NCBI RefSeq assembly: GCF_024323335.1 | Contig: NC_066581.1 | Span: forward strand, 444,069,816-444,133,815 | Length of the DNA: 64,000 nt | Origin: Lathyrus oleraceus | Taxonomy: Eukaryota; Streptophyta; Magnoliopsida; Fabales; Fabaceae | Reading direction: 5' to 3' | Shown here: piece after piece, positions 10,641 to 21,521 of the stretch | Layout: each line of letters starts with the position of its first letter | Position numbering within the stretch: position 1 is the stretch's first letter | Notes under the pieces: generated by a model | What the model saw: the letters and a program-made list of their open reading frames with translations, nothing else | Database searches by the model: none | Told to the model about the DNA's origin: nothing | Made by a program: the position numbers and the translations under genes

Positions 10641-11350
10641 CGACTTATCAGATGATATTCATTAACGATATTTTCTGTTTGTATGAGACATGATACAAAA
10701 GCCTATATTTATAGTTGTGGTAGACAAATATGAACATAAAAAATTCTATCTTGTATCTGTGGAGGTTTCAGAGATGCATCTCCGGTGCCATCCAATTATC
10801 TTATTATACATCTCCGAAATATTCACTGGACTACTCAAATATCAATATATTTGTTGAAAATACCCGAAGATGCATCTCTGAAATAAAATTTTATTTTACT
10901 TTGGAGTGACATTCATTTGACGTGTCAAAAGATGGTGGAAGAGATACGTTCGAAGATACATCTCTAAAATTTAAATGACATTTTAAATTTTACATAGAGT
11001 AATTTTCCACCTCGTAAAATGTGATAAAAAATTCTCTAAATTTGAGATATTGAATTTATCTAATTGATAAAAAAAATTCAAAGTTCAAATAACGGTCCGC
11101 TTCCGGTTAAAAATCCAAACCCTTAAAACCCAAAAACCCATTACCCGTTGAACCCGTGTTGCCCCGTTTGTTTTTCCATTTTCGTCACCGACTTTTGTCC
11201 AACCTAATATAAGTACTAGTGTAAAAAAAAACTGTCACTGAATTTTGTGAAGGTCAGCGGGACAAGGAGTTTAGTAATCACTGCCGTGTTAGCTGAAATT
11301 AAAGGGTTTTCTTTGCTTCCAAACCAGTCGCCAATTACTCGAAAACAAAC
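10641..11350. other. Upstream region of the RDM4-like gene, AT-rich, with a repeated palindromic motif
   Basis: No gene is seen here. Between 10771 and 10970 the motif GAGATGCATCTC and close variants occur four times (10771, 10806, 10865 and 10948), which suggests a small mobile-element remnant. From about 11090 the sequence changes to C-rich, telo-box-like blocks and then to a short leader before the ATG at 11351, so the promoter of the downstream gene most likely lies between 11000 and 11350. Confidence 0.45.
11117..11146 (+). promoter_or_regulatory. Telo-box-like repeats upstream of the RDM4-like gene
   Basis: Four AACCC-like blocks occur close together (AAACCCTT, AAAACCC, AAAAACCC and TTACCC) about 200 bp before the start codon. 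Telo-boxes of the AAACCCTAA type are common in promoters of plant housekeeping genes. The match is approximate and the role is inferred. Confidence 0.3.
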
Positions 11351-14300
11351 ATGGCGGAAAGCTCCTCGGCTCCACCCAAGCCTGTCGTGGTTAGGGTCAA
11401 ACGAAAACCCTTCCATTCTCCACTCGACGCTTTCTGTAACCATTCCTTTCGTCACTCTCGTTTTATTTTTCTCATTTTCATTTAACAACCGTTTTATGGT
11501 TTTTGCATGTCAATCTAGGGTTGGAAATCAACGACAGGCCATTGAAGCGCCCTCTCTTGGATTTTGAAAACCTATCAATCTCCAATTCTTCTCAATACCG
11601 TATGTTTTCTTTTCTTTTTTCACTCAATTTCGTTTCGGTGATTATTTATGTCCCTGTTATTGACACACATATTAGGAGATTGCCTTTAATTAATCTCTCT
11701 AGACTTGAGAGGATTTGTGACTGATTGAAGACCTGAAAACTGCTTGAATGTTTTGTTTTTGAATGTGTTTAATATTTATGCCTGACTCACGATATAATTG
11801 CTCCCTTCCTTTTTAGGGGAAATTCATAACAAGAAGGTTTTGGTGCAACATGTGGAGACAATAAGCAGCTCTGAGGTCACTTTAGATATTGTTCAGTCAT
11901 TTGTGGTTAGTAACCCATCTAGATGATGATGTACAATTCTTTCGACATATGAGTGTCGTCATGTGTTTGTTTTTGAGTTCAAACTCTCCCATCTCATGCC
12001 AATTTTCTCTCCATTTATAACATTTTGTTTCTGTCATTGTTGCAATGGGTGGCAGCAAATTGTAATCATCACTGCGCTATGTTTTTGACAAAATGCATAC
12101 ATTAACACCTTGTCAATTGACTGTTTTTTAAGGAACCTGGTTCCAAAAGTGCTTCTGAATCTAACTCAAAAGTTGTGGAAAGGAAGAACTTCTTCAGAAA
12201 AGTCAATGTAAGCCCCTTTTTCTTCACTTCTCCGCCTCACATTCTTCTGCATGTGCACAGACTCTGTGTGTACATACACATTTGCTAATGCATGCTCAAA
12301 GCCATGAATCTGCCCTCTTTCCCAATTGTTTTATCACAAACATGTTTCACATTTCTAATCACGTTGTCTCTCATCATTTCCTATTTTTGATGTCTACAGA
12401 GGCCAGATCAGCTCTTGCTTAAAGCTAAACAAGAAAAAGAGGTTTGTTACATGCCCTTATATATTTCTTCTATTTTTGTATGGACATATATTTGGGCACT
12501 TATTAATGCTCTTTCTTAAGGGATGACAATATATACTATTCGAGATTGTGTTGAAGTCTTTTCTATATAGTTTCAGACATACCTTTGCATCCTTTTTTTA
12601 ATTTATATAATTTAATCCATCTAACTATCAACTTACAGTCCCCTTACTGAAATTCGGTCTGATGCTATGGTTGGCTTTGGAGTTGTTTGAATTTTTCTGT
12701 TGTTTTTGTAGTTCTGCCGAATTGCATTTTATTTGATTTTCCTAGTTGCTTATAATTAAATTTACATCAATATCAAATTAAAGTACATAAATTTACCTTT
12801 TTTAAATACACATTATTTTCTTCTTAAAAACAGTTTTCAAAATTGATTTTTAAAAGTTTCCGAAAAACTAAAAAACAAAACATAATCAAACAAGCCCCTA
12901 ATGTGTGAGATGATAAGATTGGAGAAGCCAAACTTTCAAATTTCTCTTTAATTTTTGTGAAATAAGCTTAGTATGGCACTCTTATGTTTGGATTGATGGA
13001 ATATGATGAAATGAGATGGAATGAAGTGAAATAAGTTTATGTTCCATTGTTTGGATTGATAAAAAGAGGAAATGGAGCGGAACATGATGAAATGCATTCC
13101 ATCCTATTCCATCACTTATTTTCATTTTTATTCTATCATAAAATATTCAACAATGGAATGAAATCTTTCTTCTGCTCCATTTCACTTTGTTCTGTTCCGC
13201 TCCACTCATTATAGATAATGAGAATGAGGCAGTGATATTTAAACATTGAAGTAGTTTCCGCGAGAGGTTTTCTTCCAGCAAAGTTTTATGTCTCATTCTT
13301 TCTCGCAGTCTTCAGCTAAAGAGGCCCGTTTTGAGCAAATATGGAAGAGCAGGAAAGTAAACAAGGGGACATCTGTTGAAAATGCATTACAAGAAATATG
13401 CCAGTTCTATGACATTGTTCGTGTTGACTCTCAAGAACAAATTAAGGAGGTGCAACACGAGTAAGTATTTCCATCTAAGTTTGTTCGTTATCTTTGTAAG
13501 TGCACAACACCAGGAGTAAGTATTTATCTAGTAAATAAATAACGACTAGAAATCACTATAACTTTGTTATTTATGTTCTCTTCATTTGTTTATGATCCTC
13601 TTATTACATTCTTTTCATTCAAAAGTGTTTTTAAAAATAAATTCACATTAATATTAAAATCATAAAAAAAGGTAGGGGAACATAAGTAACAAAAAGTATA
13701 GAAAGTATAAATAACAAAGTTGGGCAACTTAAAAACATTTTCAATTACAAGCATTAATGAGTGGCTTCACCATAAGTTTGTTGTACATTAAAGATATTTG
13801 AAAGTCATAATCCATCATTAATCTATATCTATATTCTTTTAATTTATATACACACATGACAATGCTATGAAATGAAGTGAAACACATTGAAATACCATGA
13901 GGCAGCAAAAATCAAAAGATTGAGAAAGAAAATTTGGCATTGAAGAGAGGTCTCAAGATGGTTTCTAACAAGAGAAAGTAGAGGTCCAGATCCTTAGTGA
14001 TTATTAGGCACAAACCAACCAGAAGCAACATTAGAACAAGCTCCAAAACCACCAAGCCCACTTTTGTTTCCAATGAAATGACCAAAACCCGAAACAATAC
14101 TAGTACCATTTGATGATAATGCACCATACCTCAGGAACATTGTCTCGATTACTGAAGTGGCACCAAAGAAGTTGTTGATGATGATCAATGTGAACTCCAT
14201 AAGCTTTAGCCATTTTAGTGTTCTTCTTCACAACTTTGTGTGAAATATAGGCAGGAACTTGACACTGAAGAATGTTTCTTATATACAAAGGATGGGAGAA

Positions 14301-15513
14301 GAAATTATCTTAACCTAATTTTTTTAGATGGCTTGAACAATTGATGAAAAGATAGTTATTTATTTAAGATTTGAATTAATACAAATATCTTCAATAAACA
14401 AGGAAATATATTTTGTGAATTGTGCCGTTATAATTTATTTACTGTGTAAATACTTACTCCTGTTGCTATATAAACAAGGAGGGTTGTTATTTATTGTCAC
14501 AGAAAATACATTTAACCTGTGATTAATACAGAGATATCTCCTTGGAGGATCAAAAACTTTTGTCTAGTTTCCTCCCTTTACTAAGAGAGGTTATTCCTAA
14601 TGCTGCTGCAGAGATTGAAGTTGATATAAGTGCTGATTCCCGACAAGGTTATTGTTTAATTGCAAACTACTATTAAATTACTACTGATTTTGCTACTTTT
14701 TTTCTCAAGTTGCATTTACTTAAATAATTGACATTTTCTGGGTCAATAAAGATAAATAAATTTTGGAGGGCATTTTATGAATGCTATATTTTTTTTATCA
14801 AGAGTCGCATTAAATGATTTGAAATTATTGTTGTTGCTGACCAATTCTCTTATATCTAAACTCTTGCTTATTTTAGAGATTATCTAAACTGTTCATTTAC
14901 ATATGGTTATGGTGCATTGTCTTATGTGACATATACAGAGGACTATGTTTATGACCTCTACACTGTAACGGATGAAACGATCAATGAAGAAAATCCTTCA
15001 CATTCTTATCCACTGTAAGTATTTTGTATATATATGTTTAATCTGGTTTCTTATTCTTTCTACTTGACATTGCTGTGTATTGCCGCCTAGTGTTCAAGTT
15101 GATGATGAAGATTATTGTGACGGGCCTGACGATTTGGATTATGAAACGGATGACTCAAATGGTATTTCCCTATGTCTTTTCTCTTCTTCACCCTTGTTGA
15201 AGATCACAATTGATTGAAAACTCGTTTACACTTGTCAATTTTAGCTGAAGACCATCCAATGAATGACTATCCAGAGGAGATTTCGGAAGACGAAGAAGGT
15301 TCTGATTGTGAATCAGAAGAAAGCGAGCATAGCAAATCTAGTAGTGAATTGTCAGATGATGACGAGGATGCGGATGATGGACACCATGGTTTTGCTAAAG
15401 GTGGAATTTCTGATCCATTGTATGATGAGGATTTTGATGATTATGACGGTCAAGGTGTAGACAATGACGACGACGATCCGGATAATGAGCACTTGAAGTG
15501 GTCTTACAGATGA
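11351..15513 (+). CDS. RDM4: RDM4/DMS4-like protein with an Iwr1 domain, ten exons, 351 aa
   Basis: Family knowledge: Iwr1-type proteins help assemble and import RNA polymerase II, and in Arabidopsis RDM4/DMS4 also supports the RNA-directed DNA methylation polymerases. Coding exons: 11351-11435, 11519-11599, 11817-11905, 12133-12207, 12400-12441, 13309-13460, 14532-14647, 14939-15014, 15091-15161, 15245-15513. All introns are GT-AG and the joined frame is open for 351 codons plus TGA. The basic N-terminus has VRVKRK at 14-19 and LDAFWLEINDRPLKRPLLDF at 25-44, both strong orthologue signatures. The Iwr1 domain spans roughly 214-274, with DYVYDLY at 215-221 and DSN-AEDHPMNDYPEE at 260-274. The C-terminus is acidic and ends WSYR. 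Length matches the Arabidopsis protein (about 346 aa). The ATG at 11351 is the first in frame with the conserved N-terminus. The gene looks functional; the exon calls are mine from splice signals and homology. Confidence 0.93.
12960..13215. repeat. Foldback repeat in intron 5 of the RDM4-like gene
   Basis: This stretch has two copies of TTTGGATTGAT (near 12989 and 13052) and complementary arms such as GGAGCGGAACA near 13075 and TGTTCCGCTCCA near 13193. Many ATGGAATG/CATTCCAT words pair across the centre. It looks like a small foldback or MITE-type insertion that makes up part of the 867-bp intron 5. No terminal motif lets me name a family. Confidence 0.45.
13511..14462. mobile_element. Non-autonomous DNA transposon with about 31-bp TIRs in intron 6
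   Basis: The left end CAGGAGTAAGTATTTA (13511) is repeated inverted at the right end (revcomp of 14462 leftwards), and the match goes on through AGTAAATAAAT with three mismatches over about 31 bases. The 952-bp element nearly fills intron 6 (13461-14531). A clear target duplication is not visible. No transposase is present. On its minus strand, near 13990-14200, lies a stretch encoding a short open peptide with GFG and GGFG motifs that may be a captured fragment of a host gene. Confidence 0.55.
13990..14200 (-). pseudogene. Possible captured host-gene fragment within the intronic TIR element
   Basis: A 68-codon frame on the minus strand contains GALSSNGTSIVSGFGHFIG followed by NKSGLGGFGACSNV. 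The composition (S, N, G and F-rich) looks like a low-complexity segment of a plant transcription factor. It weakly recalls the region after the zinc fingers of INDETERMINATE DOMAIN proteins (an LLQKAAQMGA-type motif followed by SSN and GFG), but I cannot confirm that from sequence alone. The start is not meaningful and there is no sign of expression. Treat it as a candidate for a gene fragment carried by a Pack-type element. Confidence 0.25.
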
Positions 15514-15750
15514 AGCTATCAGATTATTCCTAACATCTTGCAAAAAAAAATCTTTGCTTCTAAATTGTTTATTCTTCATGTATTTAATTGATGAAGTTTC
15601 GAATTTCTTAGTTTGTTGACTTGACTATGTATTACATTTGAGGCAATTGGGCTCAATTGTAATGGGAGTTCACAAAAATCTCAACGAGGGTTGGTTATTT
15701 TGTCTAATTAGTAATTTGAATATAAGCGTGGATATGCCTTAAAAAAAGTA
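15514..15750. other. 3' flank of the RDM4-like gene
   Basis: This is T-rich sequence directly after the stop codon at 15511-15513. It presumably holds the 3' UTR and polyadenylation region. I see no clean AATAAA signal, which is common in plants, and no other gene. Confidence 0.4.
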
Positions 15751-15975
15751 CTTTCTCCGTCCCATAACGAGGGACTCTCATTTGGAATAAAAGAGTGTCT
15801 CAAAATGAAAGATGTATTTCATTTTTTCAATATATTTTTTCAATTCTATCTTCTAATTAATATCACTTTCATTATTGCTAATATTTGACAAAGATATTTT
15901 AACATTTATTTCTTTTTTTTAATCCGTGTAAAATGGTCAATAAGAAGACCACTCATTGTGGGATGGAGGGAGGAT
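15751..15975. mobile_element. Stowaway-like MITE (about 225 bp)
   Basis: The left end CTTTCTCCGTCCCATAACGA follows TA at 15749-15750. The right end GTGGGATGGAGGGAGGA (15959-15975) is its inverse. The CTCCCTCCGTCCC-type terminal repeat and TA target are the signature of Stowaway elements of the Tc1/mariner group. Internal sequence (GGGACTCTCATTTGGAATAA on the left, CAATAAGAAGACCACTCATTG on the right) also folds back. There is no coding capacity. It sits about 240 bp past the RDM4 stop codon. Confidence 0.72.
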
Positions 15976-16200
15976 CTTAATTTTTTTTTAGATTGCATAT
16001 GATTCTTTCTTTAGACTAAAAGATGTGGATATGATATAGGATATATTCCGGGCTCCTAACATGAAATAACTCCCGATCTAGTTTATAAAAAATTTTAGAC
16101 CGCCTTTGTAAAATTGTGGGTACTATTAATGAAAATCAACCACATGTATTTTATTAATTTCTTTTGTTAGAATTGTTGACATTTGATAGTTATTGAAAAA
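15976..16200. other. AT-rich spacer between MITE and LINE remnant
   Basis: I see no gene, RNA gene or recognisable repeat here. The LINE remnant's 3' end may extend into it, but decay makes the limit unclear. Confidence 0.4.
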
Positions 16201-17670
16201 TATCAATTTTAGTGAGGTGTATGTACTTTATCCATTATTTTTCTTAATGATATACAACATGTAAAATTTATCCAACTAAATGAAATCGGTTACATGAATT
16301 AATTTTTGTCATTAATGACTAAAATTATTTAAATTATTAAACTTAAGATCTTTTTAATTATTTCTTATAGTTATCTTATGTCTTCCTCTATCTCTAGTTA
16401 TTTGACTCATTTCCATTTGATAGACTCTTAATAGAATATATATCTTTTCTCTCTACATATTCAAACTATTGAAATTTATTTTCCACAATATTTTTTACTA
16501 TATGTGCCATTCTAACACTCTTTAATATTTTTGTTTTTAATTTTATCATGTCTAGTCTTACCACACATCCAACACAACGTCTTCATCTACATTACATTTA
16601 TTTTATTCTCGTGTTGATTCTTAAGCGCCAACTTCGCAGATTTTACTGTAGTATGATAAAAAAAATTCTTCAACTTGCGTGGTACTTTTCTGTCACATAA
16701 AACCTCTGAAGCACACCTTCATTCCAACCACCCAGTTTGAATTCGATGGTCTACACCCCCTTTATTTCTCCATCGTTTTGTGTTACGGGTCCAAGATATT
16801 TAAACTGTGTGATTTGTAGGATGATATGTCTCCAACTTTCAACTCTAAATTAGAAACGCTTCTCCTTTTGTTGAACTTACACTCCATCTATTTTGTCTTA
16901 CTTTAGTTTAGGCGAAATTCATGCTTTCTAAAAGCTCGTCTCCAAATCTCCAATCTCTCATTTAAATCCTTATTCGACTCTCCAAGTAGGACTATATCAT
17001 CCGTAAAAAGCATGCATCTCGATGCCAGCTTTTGTTCTCCGTAAGTACATCTAAAATTAAAGTAAAAAGGCAAAGGCTTAAAGTTGAACTTAGGCGGAAA
17101 CCTATTGTAATAGGAAAGTCGCCCGTCTCTCCACCTTATGTCTACCCAATAGTCAATACTCTTTATTCATATCTTGGATAACTCGAATGTATGCAATCCT
17201 AACCCCTTTCTCCTTTAGAGCTTTCCACAAAATCTCTCTAGTCACTCTATCATACACCTTCTCCAAGTCAATAAAATTAAGTGCAAGTTTTGTTGGTCCA
17301 TCTGATACTGCTCAATCACTCATCTTAATAGATAGACTGCTTCCATGATCGATCTCCCGGGCATAAAATCAAATCGATTCTTAGTGACTTGAGTCTCTTT
17401 TTTTAATTTCCGTTCAATCACTTTTTTCCATAACTTTATGGTATGATTCATAAGTTTAATTCCTCTATAATTTTCACAATTTTGTATATCCACTTTATTC
17501 TTATAGATTGAGACTAAAGTGCTTCTCCTTTATTCATTCGTCATTTGATTTGATCTCATAATCTCGTTAAAGAGTTTGGTGAGCCACACAATACATCTAT
17601 CTCCAATAATTTTCTGCACTTCAATAGGTATGTTGTTTGACCGAACCGCCTTATTGTTACTCATCCTTTG
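16200..17670 (-). pseudogene. LINE (L1-type) reverse transcriptase remnant, 3' half
   Basis: Translating the minus strand in shifting frames gives clear LINE reverse transcriptase pieces: VSIYKNKVDIQNCENYRGIK near 17510-17440, then NRFDFMPGRSIMEAVYLLRR near 17380-17325, then LHLIFIDLEKVYDRVTREIL near 17290-17225. Further down come the GWLE, LCDRKVP and LCWMCGKTRHDKI motifs found near the C-terminus of plant LINE ORF2 (about 16740-16540). In the active-site region at about 17280 the FIDLEKVYD motif is readable. Many stops and frameshifts show it is dead. The 5' part is missing: an Ogre-like LTR begins abruptly at 17671, so that element landed in the LINE. The 3' limit near 16200 is approximate. 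Confidence 0.85.
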
Positions 17671-18101
17671 TGTAAGACCCCAATTTGACCCTAAGATCCA
17701 TCATGCTATCTCATCATATGCATTGGATTTGGGATCACACCTTGGCATCCTCCTTACCCATCATTCATTGGGTTTGCATTGAGAGAGATCATCAAGCACA
17801 TTTGATTGTATCATACTTTGTATTTCATTATTTACTAACCAAAATACTAAAAATATGTCTATGTATAGTTTGACTTCTTTTGTAGGTAGTGTGTGCATCC
17901 ACCAATGCCTCATCAATCTCATATATAAGGTTTGAGACCCTCAATACAAAGAGATCAATCAAGAGATGGTTCGCATTGATCCTAGACATCATATATGGAT
18001 CCCCATGATCTTCATTTATCATTTTGATCAGAAAATCATCAAGAGTTTGAAGCTTGTTTGCCTTGGAAATCCTAATTCATCTGGATATCTTGTGTGACTT
18101 A
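17671..18101 (+). mobile_element. Ogre-like 5' LTR, first segment
   Basis: This segment begins TGTAAGACCCCAATTTGACC directly after LINE sequence and matches the start of the inverted copy ending at 23039 (TGTAAGACACC...). It is interrupted at 18101 by the Tat-type element and continues at 30003, where the sequence matches the other copies without a gap. It is therefore the start of the 5' LTR of an element whose primer site is at 34169-34186. Confidence 0.78.
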
Positions 18102-18699
18102 TGTTAGCTCATAATTTCGACGCCCACTAAAGAATTACAAAAAAGGGAAATCATATGTAGAGATGTTTCGACCAGGAGGAGATGTTTGACCAGGTAGAGG
18201 TGTTTCGACTGGATAAGGGTAATAAGAGTCTGCATGTAGTTGAGACTTCAGAAATATTTCTTAAAATGGTTAAAGATGATTTTTGATTGGAAATTCAAAA
18301 TTCAAATAAAGGAGGGAATTTTGCTCTTATCTGAAACTGTTAAAGGTACACATGGAGCATAATGGATAGTTACATCCATGCAAGGTGCCATATGTCTCGA
18401 CGTGATTGAAGGACCGTCAGAAACGGTTATTTAGATTCAGTATAAATAAAGAGTCCTAGTGTTAGGATAGGGTGTGCCAAAGTGTGTCTAGAGTCTGTAA
18501 ATTTACCAAGTACCCGTGTGAAGAAGAACCGTAAATCACAGAATGTACGTTTGTTTACACCATTGTTAGTTATTTTAAAGCAATACAAGTTCATCTTTAT
18601 TTTTCTTCCAGAAATACATTTCTTTACTTCTTTATTCCATACACTCTCATTTTACTTCGTTATTTCACAGTCTTAAGATTTCTTTGCTTTAAACACTTA
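18102..18699 (+). mobile_element. Truncated 5' LTR of the Tat-lineage Ty3/gypsy element
   Basis: It starts TGTTAGCTCATAATTTCG and matches the 3' LTR at 29163-29761 base for base apart from scattered substitutions. It stops after AAACACTTA, about 240 bp short of the full 840-bp LTR, where inverted Ogre-like sequence begins. A TATA box (TATAAATAAA) lies at 18441-18450. The preceding five bases ACTTA (18097-18101) match ACTTC after the 3' LTR and mark the insertion site. Confidence 0.82.
18441..18450 (+). promoter_or_regulatory. TATA box of the Tat-lineage 5' LTR
   Basis: TATAAATAAA, repeated at 29513-29522 in the 3' LTR with the same surroundings. Confidence 0.5.
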
Positions 18700-20810
18700 G
18701 GATTTGTGCCCACGTACCAACATAAAATGAGGGATCAAAACCTCGTAGTTCGTGGTATCAATTTCAAAGTGAGTTGCTTGCTTTTAATAAAAGTTTAAGT
18801 TTAAAAGAGGCACAAAAGGCCTAAAAAAGTTTGAATGGGTGTTAGTTCTTTTCGTCTTTTGAAATTTTAATTCAATATGATTAGATTCATTTACAAGTTT
18901 GATTAAGAAAAAAGGTTTGAAAATGCAATGGCATAAAGCCAAAGTTTCTAATTTGCAATAAAGTCTAAGTTTAGAAGTCACAAGGAAAGAAGATTTTTTA
19001 AAAGAGGGGAGAGATTTGAAATTTAAGAAGTGGGAGGAGATGAAGAGACTAATCCTAAGCAAAAATTAAAAGTTAAGAGTTGAAAAGATCTGACCAAGGG
19101 ATGCAATCCAATAGACAAGAATGTCATATAGAAACCCAATTTTCCCTTGGACTTTAGAATCAAGAAATATCAATACACAACTAGCAAGATGAAGAGCAAG
19201 GCATCAAATAAAGATATCCACATCCAAGCTAGAAACTTCATGATCTTCTTCACAATCCCTCAAGTATCAGATGGACTACTCCTTGATTGGCTCATAATAA
19301 GTCATTAGACATAGGTTCAAAATAACAATTGCATCCAGACCATGTTGTAGATGAACTTAAATGGATCTTCAATACTTGCATCAGAGGAAAGTTCACTTCA
19401 TAAGCACTTGGTTTCAGAAAAGTTGGCATTGGCCAAGTCCTTTTGCATATGGAGTGTTGCTTAATTCTAAGTCCAATGTCTCAAATCAAATCCAACAGTC
19501 CACACAAATCTTTTTTAGAGTTTTTGTTGTTATTATGTACATTAAGATCAAAAGACCATAAACACAAACAAAATACACAAACAAATATATACAATCACAA
19601 TATAATCACAAGATATGACTCAAGTGAGCAAAGTGAAAATGGCATTAGAATAAACAAGTTAAATGGTATGAATAATGGCAATTGATAAAAGACTTGAATT
19701 TAAAGTGCATACAAGTAAATGGATTGAAATTAAAAGTTAGTCAAATGTTAGTTTATTAGAAGTTAGTATTGTTTTGCTTTTCATTGTTTTAAGTCATTCT
19801 TTGGAGAACACTCAACCCTCTATTCACAAGCATGGATCCTTGAACCAAGACATCTTCCAAAGGAAGGAAAAAAGGCCAAGTTTCCACACAATACCATTAA
19901 AGGGGGGAGACTTACAATCTCACTTACTAGAATGCTATGCCTTTTGTGTCAAAATTTAGTGCTATGTTAAGCAATCGTAATTGGACTTATGTAGAAGTCA
20001 CAACTATTTGAGCCCGGGAAATAATTTTTTTGGTGTTAATGCATGTTAGAGATATGGTATAATGAACCATACTCCTAAAATATACCACACACAAAAAGAA
20101 AATGGCAAAAGGGTGGACCTAATCTCATCCATACTTGTATTAATTTTGCAATCAACTAGCCTTAGGATATAAAGATATCATAGATCAATGAAATGGATGG
20201 GAGAGAATGAGATTGAAGATGAAGAGGGAGGGGAAATGAAATAAACACAAACTGGTCATGGGAGGAATTTTATCAAATTAAAATCATTCATTTTGGAAGA
20301 TGAAATGTACATTTCATCAATCCCCTAAATCCAATGATTTTAATCCAACAAAAGTCAAATCAACCTTGACCAAGGCCCAAACAACATAGTCAAACTCAAC
20401 AAGTCAATGAAAATAGCTCAACATAATTTATTTACAATTAAACAATTAAAAATGCATTAAACTAAAATATGGTTGATCAAAAACCTAAGACCTCTTCAAA
20501 ACACCAAATAAATGGCCAAGAGATTTATCATAAGTCAAACAAGGTCAAAGGACCTTGGAGAAATTTTTTCATAATTTTTGGAAACTTAAAAGTATTTTTA
20601 AACAATTAAAAATATGCACAAAAACAATTAAATCATGAAAAATATTAATATTGATCCAAAAAATAATTTTAATTGAGAAAGTGAAAGAGAAAATTATTTG
20701 GATTTTTTTGGTTAAAGTCCCAATTTTTTTGGATCAATATTAAAGTTAATATGAATTAATGAAAATAAAGCAATTAAAAGGAAAAATCAGAAAATAAAAA
20801 AAATGTGGAC

Positions 20811-20850
20811 CACTTGATCTCCCTCATTAATTGAGGTGGCAGATCAAGTG
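20811..20850 (-). other. Conserved LTR leader hairpin, copy 3
   Basis: Perfect 10-bp arms CACTTGATCT (20811-20820) and AGATCAAGTG (20841-20850) enclose CCCTCATTAATTGAGGTGGC, which can form an inner stem. The arms differ from those of the other copies yet still pair. The hairpin lies about 670 bp downstream of the TATA box at 21514-21521. Confidence 0.65.
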
Positions 20851-20947
20851 GATCCAAGCGCGCGTTCCACATGGTCTTTAGTCATTAGCGCAACAGGGAT
20901 GGTAATCAAAACCAACGCGTGAGATTAAAACAATTTGAAAGGATCCG

Positions 20948-21229
20948 GTGGTTCAGAAGGATGCCAACACACCACCGGAGCCAGACTGGTCCACCTTTAA
21001 CCATCACCAAAATAAAAAAGGAGGACATGAATTTAAAGTAAAAATGCTCAGGAGCTCGAATCTGGTCTCAATTTTGTCTAACTCCAAGTATATAGAAAGA
21101 TACAGTGAGTTGAATTTTGAGGATCATGATCTGAGTTGCTTCGATTTGACCTCAAAGCAACTCAATCTTCTTGCCTACATTGGTAGGACTTCAGACAACC
21201 AAAAACTAACAAGAATAGTGGAGAATTGA
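20948..21229 (+). other. Antisense reading frame conserved in Ogre-like LTRs (93 codons)
   Basis: This plus-strand frame is antisense to the LTR it lies in. It contains MLRSSNLVSILSNSKYIERY at residues 33-52, then HDLSCFDLTSKQLN and YIGRT. The same peptide region is open in the LTR copies at 5910-6095 (minus strand) and 31270-31566 (minus strand). I do not recognise a protein family, and it may simply reflect slow decay of a shared sequence. In the fourth copy (around 1750-2050) the region is too diverged to compare. Confidence 0.35.
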
Positions 21230-21513
21230 GTGAGAATCGAAGAGATGAAAAATTCAGAAATTCACCTTCACTGCAACTTCAGATTGGCACGATCTTGCTC
21301 TCAATTGTGCTTGGCCTTTCTTTAGATGCTTGATGGAGTGGAAATGGATCAAGTAAAGTGGTGGACTCTTGGAGTTTCAATCTCAAAAACAGTGGGAGAT
21401 TCAAACTCGACTTTCAATGAAAATCACCAAGCTTATCCTTTGAATGTGAGGGTTTAAGGTTGTTGATTCAAAGCTTGCGCCACAGGGTCCATAATTCTGA
21501 GCATGAAGGGTCT

Positions 21514-21521
21514 CATTTATA
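21514..21521 (-). promoter_or_regulatory. TATA box of the Ogre-like LTR, copy 3
   Basis: TATAAATG on the minus strand, at the position equivalent to TATAAATACA in the other copies. Confidence 0.45.

Noticed and set aside
11216..11488. 90-residue minus-strand frame overlapping the first RDM4 exon
   Set aside because: It is the antisense shadow of exon 1 and the leader; the plus strand has the conserved N-terminus and proper splice sites.
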